Source: Naumannella cuiyingiana (GTDB taxonomy: Bacteria; Actinomycetota; Actinomycetes; Propionibacteriales; Propionibacteriaceae). Taken from it: a DNA stretch of 64,000 bases. The notes under the pieces were generated by a model. That model searched no databases. It was not told where the DNA came from and saw only the letters and a list, made by a program, of their open reading frames with translations. Made by a program: the position numbers and the translations under genes. Of the stretch, positions 8,465 to 17,226 are shown in pieces. Each line of letters opens with the position of its first letter. Position 1 is the stretch's first letter. The stretch is taken from NCBI RefSeq assembly GCF_013408305.1, contig NZ_JACBZS010000001.1, forward strand, positions 186,001-250,000. The letters run 5' to 3'.

Positions 8465-10348
8465 CTAGCTCGTGCCGACCGCCCGCTCCTGCTCGTCGGT
8501 GACCGGCGCGCTGAACTGGGCGTCGTAGAGCCGTCGGTAGGCTCCGTGCCGCTCCAGCAGCTCGGCGTGCGTACCCTGCTCGACGATCCGCCCCTTCTCC
8601 ATCACCAAGATCACATCGGCGTCGCGGATCGTGGACAACCGGTGGGCGATCACGAAGCTGGTCCGGTCCGCCCGCAGCCTGGCCATCGCCTGCTGCACCA
8701 GCACCTCGGTGCGGGTGTCGACCGAGCTGGTCGCCTCGTCCAGGATCAGCAACGCCGGGTCGGCGAGGAAGGCCCGGGCGATCGTGATCAACTGCTTCTC
8801 GCCGGCGCTGACGTTGTCGGCCTCCTCGTCGATCACCGTGTCGTAGCCGTCGGGCAGCGCGTGCACGAAGCGGTCGACATAGGCGGCGCGGGCGGCCGCC
8901 AGCAACTCCTCCTCGGTCGCGTCGAGGCGACCGTAGGCGATGTTGTCGCGGATCGTGCCGCCGAACAGCCAACTGTCCTGCAACACCATCCCGGTGACCG
9001 CACGCAGTTCCTTGCGGGGTACGCCGGCGAGGTCGACGCCGTCCAGGGCGATCACCCCACCCTGCACGTCGTAGAAGCGCATCAGCAGGTTGACCAGGGT
9101 CGTCTTGCCGGCCCCGGTCGGCCCCACGATGGCCACGGTCTGGCCCGGCTCGGCGACCAGGTCGAGGCCGGTGATCAACTCGCTGTCCGGATCGTAGGAG
9201 AAGGACACCTCGTCGAAGACCACCCGACCCCGGACCGGCCGCGCCAGCGCCCCGGAGGGCTCCGCCGACTGTTCGGCCGCATCCAGCACCTCGAAGACCC
9301 GCTCGGCCGAGGCGACACCGGACTGGAGCAGGTTGGCCATCGCGGCGATCTGGGACAGCGGCTGGGTGAACTGGCGGGAGTACTGGATGAATGCCTGCAC
9401 CTCGCCGATGGTCATCTGGCCGCCGGCAACCCGGAGGCCACCGACCACGGCGATCACCACATAGTTGAGGTTCCCGATCAGCATCGTCGCCGGCATGATC
9501 AACCCGGACAGGAACTGCGAGGCGAACCCGGCGGCGAACAGCCGCTCGTTGCGCTGCGCGAACTCGGCCTCCACCTCGCGCTGCCGGCCGAAGACCTTGA
9601 CCAGTTGATGGCCCGTGTAGGCCTCCTCGACCTGGGCGTTCAGGGCGCCGGTGGCGGCCCAGTTCTCGATGAATCGGCGCTGCGCGCGCGAGCCGATCAC
9701 CGCCGAGATGCCCAGCGTGACCGGGACGGTGATCAGGGCGATCACGGCAAGGATCGGCGAGGTGAGGAACATCATGATGATCACGCCGATCACCATCAGC
9801 AGCGCGTTGACGAGCTGGGCCAGGGTCTGCTGCAACACCTGGGCGACGTTGTCGATGTCATTGGTGACGCGGCTCAGCAACTCCCCGCGTGGGGTCTTGT
9901 CGAAATAGCTCAGCGGGAGGCGGTTGAGCTTGTCCTCGACCTGGCCGCGCATCCGGCGTACCGACCGCTGGACGGCACCGTTCAGCAACCAGCCCTGCGC
10001 GAAGCCCAGCAACACCGCCACCAGGTAGCACCCGGCGGCCAGCATCAGCACCATGCCCAGTTCGCCGAAGTCGATCCCGGCCGCCCGGTCGACCACGGCA
10101 CCGTTCCAGACGACATCGGTCGCCCAGCCGAGGATCCGGGGGCCGATCACGTTCAGCAGCACCGCGCCGAGGGCGAAGACCAGCGCGCAGCCGAGCACCG
10201 CCCGCTCGGGCCGCAGATGGCCGAGCAGCCGGCGCACCGACGGGCCGAAGTTCAGTGCCTTTTCGGCGGGGGCCTGGGTGGCGAGGGGGCCGCGGCCGTG
10301 GCCGCGCATGGGCGCCGGACGGGCGTTGGTGCTCGTACGCTCGCTCAT
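8465..10348 (-). CDS. ABC exporter half, catalytically complete ATPase
   Basis: 627 residues: an N-terminal six-helix exporter domain (about residues 50-340) fused to an ATPase domain. Walker A is GPTGAGKTT, the signature motif is the unusual NVSAGEKQL, and Walker B is LLILDEATSSVD with the catalytic glutamate present. The ATG at 10348 overlaps the upstream half-transporter's stop by 4 nt. The pair should form a heterodimeric exporter in the inner membrane. Regulated by the adjacent TetR; drug or lipid export is the usual role, but the substrate is unknown. Confidence 0.93.
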   Translation of the reverse strand: MSERTSTNARPAPMRGHGRGPLATQAPAEKALNFGPSVRRLLGHLRPERAVLGCALVFALGAVLLNVIGPRILGWATDVVWNGAVVDRAAGIDFGELGMVLMLAAGCYLVAVLLGFAQGWLLNGAVQRSVRRMRGQVEDKLNRLPLSYFDKTPRGELLSRVTNDIDNVAQVLQQTLAQLVNALLMVIGVIIMMFLTSPILAVIALITVPVTLGISAVIGSRAQRRFIENWAATGALNAQVEEAYTGHQLVKVFGRQREVEAEFAQRNERLFAAGFASQFLSGLIMPATMLIGNLNYVVIAVVGGLRVAGGQMTIGEVQAFIQYSRQFTQPLSQIAAMANLLQSGVASAERVFEVLDAAEQSAEPSGALARPVRGRVVFDEVSFSYDPDSELITGLDLVAEPGQTVAIVGPTGAGKTTLVNLLMRFYDVQGGVIALDGVDLAGVPRKELRAVTGMVLQDSWLFGGTIRDNIAYGRLDATEEELLAAARAAYVDRFVHALPDGYDTVIDEEADNVSAGEKQLITIARAFLADPALLILDEATSSVDTRTEVLVQQAMARLRADRTSFVIAHRLSTIRDADVILVMEKGRIVEQGTHAELLERHGAYRRLYDAQFSAPVTDEQERAVGTS

Positions 10349-12084
10349 GCCGCGGCCTCCTCGGCGCTCAGCTGGGAGGCGACGATCTCGACGTAGGTCT
10401 CGCAGGTCTCCAGCAGCTCCTGGTGGGTGCCGATCCCGACCACCTCGCCGTGTTCGAGTACCACGATCTGATCGGCATCGCGCACGGTGGCGATGCGCTG
10501 ACCGACCATGATCACCGCTGCGTCGCGGGTCTCGGCGCGCAGCGCGCCGCGCAGCCGGGCGTCGGTCGCCACATCCAGCGCGGAGAACGAGTCGTCGAAG
10601 ATCAGGATCTTGGCGCGGGCCACCAGCGCACGGGCGATCGACAGACGCTGCCGCTGACCGCCGGAGACGTTGGTGCCGCCCTGGCTGATCGGTGCGTCCA
10701 GCCCTTCGGGCAGGTCGGCGACGAAGTCGGCGGCCTGGGCCACCTCGAGTGCCCGCCACAGCTCGTCGTCGGTGGCGTCGGGATTGCCGTAGCGCAGATT
10801 GGAGGCGACGGTGCCGGAGAACAGGAACGCCTTCTGCGGCACCAGGGCAAGACTGCGCCACAGCGCGTCGGCGGCGATCTCGCGGACCGGTACGCCACCG
10901 ACGGACACGGTGCCGGCGGTCGCGTCGAAGAACCGCGGAACGAGCGAGATCAGGGTGGTCTTCCCGGCACCGGTCGAGCCGATGATCGCCGTGGTCTGCC
11001 CCGGGTGGGCCGAGAAGCTGATGTCGCGCAGCACCGGCGCGTCGGCACCGGGATAGGTGAACGACACCCGGTCGAAGTCGACCCGACCCGGCTCGGGCAG
11101 CGCGGTCACCCCGTCCGGGTCGAAGTCCACGCTGGATCCGGTGGCCAACACCTGTCCGATGCGGTCGGCAGAGACCGCCGCACGCGGCGCCATCACGAAC
11201 AAGAAGGTCGCCATCATCACCGACATCAGGATCTGGATCAGGTAGGCGATGTAGGCCGTCAGTTGCCCGACCTGGAGCTGGCCCTCGACAATCCGTGCCG
11301 CGCCGAACCAGACGACGGCGACGCTGGACAGGTTCGCCACTCCCATCACGATCGGGAACATCGCGGCCATCCAGCGGCCGGCGGACGTGGCCACCTCCGC
11401 CAGCGCGACGCTCGCCCGGTCGAATCGCGCGGCCTCGTAGTCCTCGCGGACGAATGCGCGGACCACCCGGATCCCCATGATCTGCTCGCGCAGCACCCGG
11501 TTCACGCCGTCGATGTTCTCCTGCATCCGCCGGAACAGCGGTCCCATCCGGGAGACGATCACCGCGATCAGGCCGACCAGGACGGCCACCGCGACCACGA
11601 TCAACCAGGACAGCCCGATGTCCTCGCGCACGGCGAGCACCACGCCGCCGATCATGGTGATCGGCGCGGCGACCAGCAGCGTCGCGGCCATCACCACGAG
11701 CATCTGCACCTGCTGCACGTCGTTGGTGTTGCGGGTGATCAGCGTGGGCGCACCGAAGGAGTTGAGCTCGCGCGCGGAGAACGACAGCACGCGATCGAAG
11801 ATCGCGCCTCGCACGTCGCGGCCGAATGCCATCGCCGCCCGGGCGCCGAAGTAGACGGCCGCGGCCTGACAGCCGAGTTGCAGCAGGCTGGCACCGAGCA
11901 TGATCGCGCCGGTACGCCAGATCAGCCCGATGTCGCCGACCGCGACCCCGTCGTCGATGATCCGCGCGTTCAGTGTGGGCAGATAGAGCCCACTGATCGA
12001 GGCCACCAGTTGCAGGCAGACCACGACCACGATCCAGCCGACGTAGGGGCGCAGGAAGCGCCGGAGCAGTCGAATCAGGTTCAT
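10345..12084 (-). CDS. ABC exporter half with a degenerate catalytic site
   Basis: 579 residues: exporter membrane domain (about 15-300) plus ATPase domain. Walker A is GSTGAGKTT and the signature motif is NVSGGQRQR. Walker B reads ILIFDDSFSALD, with Asp where the catalytic Glu normally sits, as in the TM287-type half of heterodimeric exporters. Its ATG overlaps the tetR stop by 1 nt and its stop overlaps the next half-transporter by 4 nt, so all three genes form an operon. Confidence 0.93.
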   Translation of the reverse strand: MNLIRLLRRFLRPYVGWIVVVVCLQLVASISGLYLPTLNARIIDDGVAVGDIGLIWRTGAIMLGASLLQLGCQAAAVYFGARAAMAFGRDVRGAIFDRVLSFSARELNSFGAPTLITRNTNDVQQVQMLVVMAATLLVAAPITMIGGVVLAVREDIGLSWLIVVAVAVLVGLIAVIVSRMGPLFRRMQENIDGVNRVLREQIMGIRVVRAFVREDYEAARFDRASVALAEVATSAGRWMAAMFPIVMGVANLSSVAVVWFGAARIVEGQLQVGQLTAYIAYLIQILMSVMMATFLFVMAPRAAVSADRIGQVLATGSSVDFDPDGVTALPEPGRVDFDRVSFTYPGADAPVLRDISFSAHPGQTTAIIGSTGAGKTTLISLVPRFFDATAGTVSVGGVPVREIAADALWRSLALVPQKAFLFSGTVASNLRYGNPDATDDELWRALEVAQAADFVADLPEGLDAPISQGGTNVSGGQRQRLSIARALVARAKILIFDDSFSALDVATDARLRGALRAETRDAAVIMVGQRIATVRDADQIVVLEHGEVVGIGTHQELLETCETYVEIVASQLSAEEAAA

Positions 12085-12680
12085 CAGCTTCTCCCCCCGG
12101 CGAGCGCCCCGTGCAACACCAGGTCGACGACCGTGGCCTGGTCGCGCAGGGCCGACTCGCGCAGCATCGGGTGCGCCGCCTGCATCGCCAACGCGTTGAT
12201 CAACAACATCAGCGACCTGATGTCGACGGCGAGCCGCCGGCGGTCGGCGTCGAGCACCTGACCGGCGGCCTCGACGACCAGCCGCTGATAGTCCGCGTGC
12301 CGCCGGCGGTGCTGGTCGGCGGCCTCCCCCTTGCCGGCGTTCGGGGGGCCCAGTGCGAAGACCAGCGCCAGCACTTCCTCGTGCCGATGCAGCAGGATCT
12401 GCCAGATGGCGCCGATGCGCTCCTCCAGCGAGCGGGTCGGGTCGATCGCGAGGATGCGTTCGCCCAGCACGCTGGCATCGGCGAGGCGAGCCAGCGTGGC
12501 CTCGATGATCTCCTCCTTGGAGGCGAACGCCCGAAAGATCGTGCCCTCGGCGATTCCGGCGGCGTCGGCGATCTGTCGCGTCGTGACCTGGCGCCCGTGC
12601 TCCCTCAGCAGGGGCAACGCGGCATCCACGATCTGATCGCGCCGCTCGGTCTGCGGCAGGGCGTCGGCTCGGGGTGACAC
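12084..12680 (-). CDS. TetR regulator of the ABC exporter operon
   Basis: About 198 residues. The N-terminal helix-turn-helix reads VTTRQIADAAGIAEGTIFRAF (in two parts: VTTRQIADAAG and IAEGTIFRAF), with a variable ligand-binding C-terminus. I prefer the GTG at 12680 because a TAAGCT -10 box ends exactly 7 nt upstream. A GTG at 12710 would add ten residues and put the start codon inside the palindromic operator. The gene is first in the operon with the two exporter genes and probably represses it. Confidence 0.88.
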   Translation of the reverse strand: MSPRADALPQTERRDQIVDAALPLLREHGRQVTTRQIADAAGIAEGTIFRAFASKEEIIEATLARLADASVLGERILAIDPTRSLEERIGAIWQILLHRHEEVLALVFALGPPNAGKGEAADQHRRRHADYQRLVVEAAGQVLDADRRRLAVDIRSLMLLINALAMQAAHPMLRESALRDQATVVDLVLHGALAGGRS

Positions 12681-12687
12681 GACGGGA

Positions 12688-12712
12688 AGCTTATCGGAGT
12701 GAGCACTCACTC
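12688..12712. promoter_or_regulatory. tetR promoter and palindromic operator
   Basis: Two 7-bp arms, GAGTGAG (12697-12703) and CTCACTC (12706-12712), are separated by CA and form a perfect inverted repeat. On the minus strand TAAGCT (12688-12693) follows and is placed as the -10 of tetR. Binding here would block tetR transcription and could affect the divergent LuxR-type gene. Confidence 0.6.
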
Positions 12713-12785
12713 ACAATCGCATTTCCCGGACCCGGCACGGCCGCGGCCGGAATCTCTTGGCGCGCTGTCGGTGCCGCCCAGCACA

Positions 12786-15659
12786 ATGGCGCAGGTGACC
12801 TACAGCAGCCCACTCGTGGGGCGGGGCGAGGAACTGACCGCTCTGGCCGACACGGTGCTCGGCCGGGCAGGCGGCGCGGCGCTGCTCGGCGGCGATGCCG
12901 GGGTCGGCAAGTCACGCCTGCTCGACGCTCTGGCCGGGCTCGCCGCGGATCGCGGGGTCCGGGTGCTGGTCGGGCACTGCCTCGAGCTCGGCGACGCGGC
13001 ACCGCCCTATCTGCCGTTCGCCGAGTTGGTCGCGGGCCTGGGGCCCGGGCTGGCCGATGAGTTCCCCGCGCTGGCGCCGTTGTTGCCGGCCGGGTCCGCC
13101 GGCGGGTGGTCGGAGCGCGCCGCGCTGCTGCTCGGCCTGCACGGGGCGATCGAGCGGGCAGCCGCCACGGGCCCGCTGCTGCTGATCGTCGAGGACGTGC
13201 ACTGGGCCGACTCCTCGACCCGAGATGCGCTCGGCTACCTGTTGATCCGTGGATTCACCGGGCCGGTCGGCCTGGTGATCAGTTGGCGCACCGACGACAT
13301 CGATCGTCGCCATCCGCTGCGCCGCTCGCTCGCCGAATGGACCCGCCTGCCCCGCGTCGGACGGGTGGTGCTGGGCCCGCTCGGCGATGAGGAGATGCGC
13401 GCGATCCTGGGCGATCTGGGCGACCCGGATCCGGCGCCGGAGCTGCTCGAGCTCGCCGGCGGCAATCCCTTCTATGCCGAGGAACTGCACGCCGCCCGCA
13501 GCCTGGGCGCGACCCGGATCAGCGATCAGCTCACCGAGTTGTTGGCGGTACGCCTGGAGCGCCTCACCCCGCAGGCCCGGACGGTCGCTCGGGTCGCGGC
13601 GCTGGCCGGACACCGGGTCGGTGACGACCTGCTCGCCGCGGTGACCGGGCTGCCGCGTCCCGAGCTCGAGGCGGCGCTGCGCGAGTTGCTGGACCAACAC
13701 GTCCTGCAGACCACCGACACCCCGCCCGGCTATCGGGTCCGGCATGCGCTGCTGGCGGCCACCATCCGCGAGGAATTGTTGCCCGGGGAGCGCTCGCGAC
13801 TGCACGGCGCCCTCGCCACGGCGCTCGGCGAGCGCCCGGATTCCGCGCCCGCCGAGATCGCCGAGCACGCCCGCCAGGCCGGCGACGCCCGGCTCGCCTT
13901 CCCCGCCCTGATCGCCGCCGGGCGCCGCGCCGAGGAGTCCTCAGCCCCCGACCGAGCCGCCCGGCACTATGCCGACGCCCTCGAACTGGCCGGTCGCGAC
14001 CCCGCTCTGCTCGAGTTGACCGATGCGCCCGATGTCGACGCGCTGGTGATCTCCGCCTCGCGGGCCTGGCGGGCCGCGGGCGACGAGTTCCGCGCCGCCG
14101 AGTTGGTCGAGGATCGGCTCGCCCGCCTCGGTGAGGCGCCGATCGGCGCCTCCGACGCGGAGCTGCAGACGCGCGCCGACCTGCTGATGGAGCTCGCGCT
14201 GGCGCACGACGTGCTCGATGTCGCGGGGCAGCCGCTGGAGCGGCTGCTGGCGATGATCGGACGCCTCGACCGCCCCAGCCCGCAGCGGGCCCGACTGCGC
14301 CACATGGCGGCCCGGATGGCGGTCCGGATCGACGACTTCGAGCTGGCCCGCAGCCAGGGCGAGGCGAGCCTGGCGGAGGCCCGGGAGCTGGCCGTGCCCG
14401 GACTGGCCGCCGACATCGAGACCACGCTCGCCCGGCTCGACGACTTCGCCGGCCATTCCGAGGCCTCGGCCGAGACCCTGCGCTCCCTGATCGCGCGCAG
14501 CGAGCGCGCGGGCCGGCATGCAGCGGAGCTGCGCGCCCGCTACCAGTTGGCCAGGGTGCTCGCCCGGCTCGACGATCACCCCGACACGCTGACGGCGCTG
14601 CTGGCGCTCGTCCGCCGCGGCCGCGAGCTGGGCGTGGCCATCGCAAATCCGCATGCCCGCGACGGCCGGGCACTGGCGGGCCACTTCGCCATCCTCACCG
14701 GGCGGTGGCAGACCGCGGACGAGCTGCTCGCCGCCGACGGTGCGCCCGGGGTCGAGGCGGCCGCCATCCGCGCGCTGCGCCTGGTGCTCGACGCCCAGCG
14801 CGGGCGTACCGATGCGGCACTGGCCGCGCTCACCCTGGTCCGTCCGGCCTGGACCCGCGACATGTTCGTCGCCGTGCACAGCGCGGTCGCCACGATCGAC
14901 ATGCACGGCGCGCGGGGCGATGTCGCGGCCATGCTGGCGGTGTATGCCGACCTGGCCGCGGTCGACGGCGCGATCTGGTCCGACCGGGCCGATTTCTGGG
15001 TCCGCGCCGCGACCACGACGCTGCTCCGGATCGCCGATCTGGCGTTGGCCGATCCGGCGCAGGCGGCCCGGCACCGCGAGGCGGTGGCCCGGCTCGGTTC
15101 GGATGTCGACCGGGTACGCACCGCGTACGCCGCGGGCCGGGTGCCCGGCTCCGGCACCACGCCGGGTGTCGAGCTGCGCGCCTGGGCCGCGCGGGCCGAC
15201 GCGGTGCGGCCCCTGCTGGCGGCGATCGCCGCCGGCGATCGCGTCCCGCCGCCCGAGTCGGTCGAGGCCGCACGCGCCTCGCTCGCCGAGTTCGTCGCCG
15301 GCGACATCCCGTTCGAGGAGGCCCGCGCCCGGATCCTGCTCGCTGACCTGCTCGAACGCTCCGGCGATCGCGCCGGCGCGCGGGACGAGCGGCGCGCGGC
15401 GCTGACGCTGGCGGAGCAGCTCGGCGCCGGCGAACTGGTCGCGCGCCTGCGACCCGCCGGGACCGTCGGCCCGCTGACCGCGCGCGAGACCGAGGTGCTG
15501 CGGTTGGTCGCCGCCGGCTCGACCAACGGTCAGATCGCCGAACGGCTGCACATCAGCACCAAGACCGCCAGCGTGCACGTGTCCAACATCCTGGCCAAGC
15601 TCGGCGCGGCCAATCGTTCGGAGGCGGCCGCCACGGCGACCCGGCAGGGATTGCTCTGA
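12786..15659 (+). CDS. Large LuxR-family regulator with ATPase domain
   Basis: About 957 residues. The N-terminal AAA/STAND-type ATPase has Walker A GGDAGVGKSR and a Walker B-like LLLIVEDVHWADSS. A long helical middle region follows. The C-terminal LuxR helix-turn-helix reads LTARETEVLRLVAAGSTN then GQIAERLHISTKTASVHVSN. Such LAL regulators switch on biosynthetic or sugar-uptake operons on binding a ligand. The ATG at 12786 starts 6 residues before the conserved PLVGRGEEL; a GTG at 12699 would overlap the tetR operator. Target genes cannot be assigned; the downstream aminotransferase and the divergent exporter are the nearest. Confidence 0.88.
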   Translation: MAQVTYSSPLVGRGEELTALADTVLGRAGGAALLGGDAGVGKSRLLDALAGLAADRGVRVLVGHCLELGDAAPPYLPFAELVAGLGPGLADEFPALAPLLPAGSAGGWSERAALLLGLHGAIERAAATGPLLLIVEDVHWADSSTRDALGYLLIRGFTGPVGLVISWRTDDIDRRHPLRRSLAEWTRLPRVGRVVLGPLGDEEMRAILGDLGDPDPAPELLELAGGNPFYAEELHAARSLGATRISDQLTELLAVRLERLTPQARTVARVAALAGHRVGDDLLAAVTGLPRPELEAALRELLDQHVLQTTDTPPGYRVRHALLAATIREELLPGERSRLHGALATALGERPDSAPAEIAEHARQAGDARLAFPALIAAGRRAEESSAPDRAARHYADALELAGRDPALLELTDAPDVDALVISASRAWRAAGDEFRAAELVEDRLARLGEAPIGASDAELQTRADLLMELALAHDVLDVAGQPLERLLAMIGRLDRPSPQRARLRHMAARMAVRIDDFELARSQGEASLAEARELAVPGLAADIETTLARLDDFAGHSEASAETLRSLIARSERAGRHAAELRARYQLARVLARLDDHPDTLTALLALVRRGRELGVAIANPHARDGRALAGHFAILTGRWQTADELLAADGAPGVEAAAIRALRLVLDAQRGRTDAALAALTLVRPAWTRDMFVAVHSAVATIDMHGARGDVAAMLAVYADLAAVDGAIWSDRADFWVRAATTTLLRIADLALADPAQAARHREAVARLGSDVDRVRTAYAAGRVPGSGTTPGVELRAWAARADAVRPLLAAIAAGDRVPPPESVEAARASLAEFVAGDIPFEEARARILLADLLERSGDRAGARDERRAALTLAEQLGAGELVARLRPAGTVGPLTARETEVLRLVAAGSTNGQIAERLHISTKTASVHVSNILAKLGAANRSEAAATATRQGLL

Positions 15660-15683
15660 ATCCCGTCCGTCACCGACCGGATA

Positions 15684-15704
15684 GCGCTCGCGCCCGACGA
15701 GCGC
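15684..15704 (+). terminator. Hairpin after the LuxR-type gene
   Basis: Arms GCGCTCG and CGAGCGC flank a 7-nt loop, 24 nt after the stop codon. There is no U tract, as is usual in high-GC actinobacteria, so terminator activity is inferred. Confidence 0.35.
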
Positions 15705-15783
15705 GGAAGCATCCCGGGGCGCCGGATCGGCTGCCCCCGCGCCCGCCCGATGCGGTGCCGCGGTGGTGTGTCACGATGCGGCC

Positions 15784-17139
15784 ATGAGCGCTGTCACCGA
15801 GCCCACCACTGCCGCGGGGACGGGTTCCCTGCCCACCGATCCGGCCGAGATCGCCCGCCTCGATCGCGCGCACGTCTTCCACTCCTGGTCCGCCCAGGAC
15901 AAGGTCGACCCGATGGTCGTCGTGGGCGGCGAGGGCAACTACGTGATCGCCGGCGACGGCCGCCGTTACCTCGACTTCTCCGGGCAACTCGTCTTCACCA
16001 ACATCGGCCATCAACACCCCAGGGTCACCGAGGCGATCGCCGCCCAGGCGGCCCAGCTCTGCACCACCGCGCCCGCGCACGCCACGGCGGCGAAGTCGGA
16101 GGCCGCACGACTGATCGCCGAGCTCACCCCCGGCGACCTCGATTCGATCTTCTTCACCAACGGCGGCGCGGAGGCCACCGAGCACGCGATCCGGATGGCG
16201 CGGCAGTTCACCGGCCGGAACAAGATCTTGTCCCGATACCGCTCCTACCACGGCGCGACCCAGACGGCGATCAACGTCACCGGCGACGAGCGACGCTGGC
16301 CGTCCGACACCGCGACCGCGGGCACCGTGCACTTCTTCGGCCCCTTCCTGTATCGCTCGGTCTTCCACGCCGAGACGCCCGAGCAGGAGCGCGACCGGGC
16401 CCTGGAGCACCTGGAACAGACGATCCGGATGGAGGGACCCGACACCATCGCCGCGGTGATGTTGGAGACCATCCCCGGGACCGCCGGAATCATGCCGCCG
16501 CCGGAGGGCTATCTCGCCGGGGTACGCCGGATCTGCGACCGGTACGGGGTGTTGCTGATCCTGGACGAGGTGATGGCGGGCTTCGGCCGCACCGGCCGTT
16601 GGCTGGCGCTCGACCACTACGACGTGACCCCGGATCTGATGACCTTCGCCAAGGGCGTCACCGCCGGCTACGTGCCGCTGGGCGGCGTGGCGATCTCGCG
16701 CGCGATTCGTGATCACTTCGGGCAGCGTCCCTATCCGGGCGGGCTGACCTACTCGGGACATCCGCTGGCCTGCGCCGCGGCGGTCGCGACGATCACCACC
16801 ATGCGCGCAGAGGGCATGATCGACAACGCCGACCGGATCGGCTCGCAGGTGCTCGGTCCCGGGCTGGCCGAGATCGCGCAGCGCCACCGCAGCGTCGGCG
16901 AGGCGCGTGGGATCGGCGTGTTCTGGGCGCTGGATCTGGTGGCCGATCAGGAGACGCGCGAACCGCTCGGCGCCGATCGGGTCGCGGCGACGGTCGCCGC
17001 CTGCAAGGCGGCCGGGTTGTTGCCCTTCACCGCCGGGAATCGGATCCACGTCGTGCCGTCGTGCACCATCAGCGACGACGAGGCCCGCCAGGGCCTGGCC
17101 ATTCTCGACGAGGCTCTCGCGGTCGCCGACGGCCACTGA
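15784..17139 (+). CDS. Class III PLP-dependent aminotransferase
   Basis: 451 residues. The protein carries the class III pattern: FTNGGAEATEHAIRMAR for phosphate binding, YRSYHGAT, LLILDEVMAGFGRTG with the PLP-contacting Asp, and the Schiff-base lysine K290 in FAKGVTAGYVPLGG. The length and the YSGHPLACAAA segment resemble taurine-pyruvate or omega-amino-acid aminotransferases, but the substrate cannot be fixed. The ATG at 15784 follows no clear ribosome site. It stands alone between the LuxR-type gene and the convergent gentisate transporter. Confidence 0.88.
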   Translation: MSAVTEPTTAAGTGSLPTDPAEIARLDRAHVFHSWSAQDKVDPMVVVGGEGNYVIAGDGRRYLDFSGQLVFTNIGHQHPRVTEAIAAQAAQLCTTAPAHATAAKSEAARLIAELTPGDLDSIFFTNGGAEATEHAIRMARQFTGRNKILSRYRSYHGATQTAINVTGDERRWPSDTATAGTVHFFGPFLYRSVFHAETPEQERDRALEHLEQTIRMEGPDTIAAVMLETIPGTAGIMPPPEGYLAGVRRICDRYGVLLILDEVMAGFGRTGRWLALDHYDVTPDLMTFAKGVTAGYVPLGGVAISRAIRDHFGQRPYPGGLTYSGHPLACAAAVATITTMRAEGMIDNADRIGSQVLGPGLAEIAQRHRSVGEARGIGVFWALDLVADQETREPLGADRVAATVAACKAAGLLPFTAGNRIHVVPSCTISDDEARQGLAILDEALAVADGH

Positions 17140-17147
17140 GGCGGGCT

Positions 17148-17177
17148 GCGCCGGCGTGCGTGATCGCGCGCCGGCGC
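17148..17177. terminator. Bidirectional hairpin between convergent genes
   Basis: Nine-bp arms GCGCCGGCG and CGCCGGCGC with a 12-nt loop lie between the aminotransferase stop and the transporter stop. Placement suggests a shared terminator. Confidence 0.45.
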
Positions 17178-17226
17178 CGCCGAGACCGCCCCGCAGGTCC
17201 CCCCCAATCCGCGAGGCGGCCCGCGA

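Noticed and set aside
8465-10861. Exporter reading extended upstream to 10861
   Set aside because: The extra 170 codons overlap the other half-transporter out of frame; the ATG at 10348 gives the normal exporter N-terminus.
12699-12785. Longer N-terminus for the LuxR-type regulator from GTG 12699
   Set aside because: It would start inside the palindromic operator; the added residues show no conservation pattern, and ATG 12786 lies just before the conserved domain.
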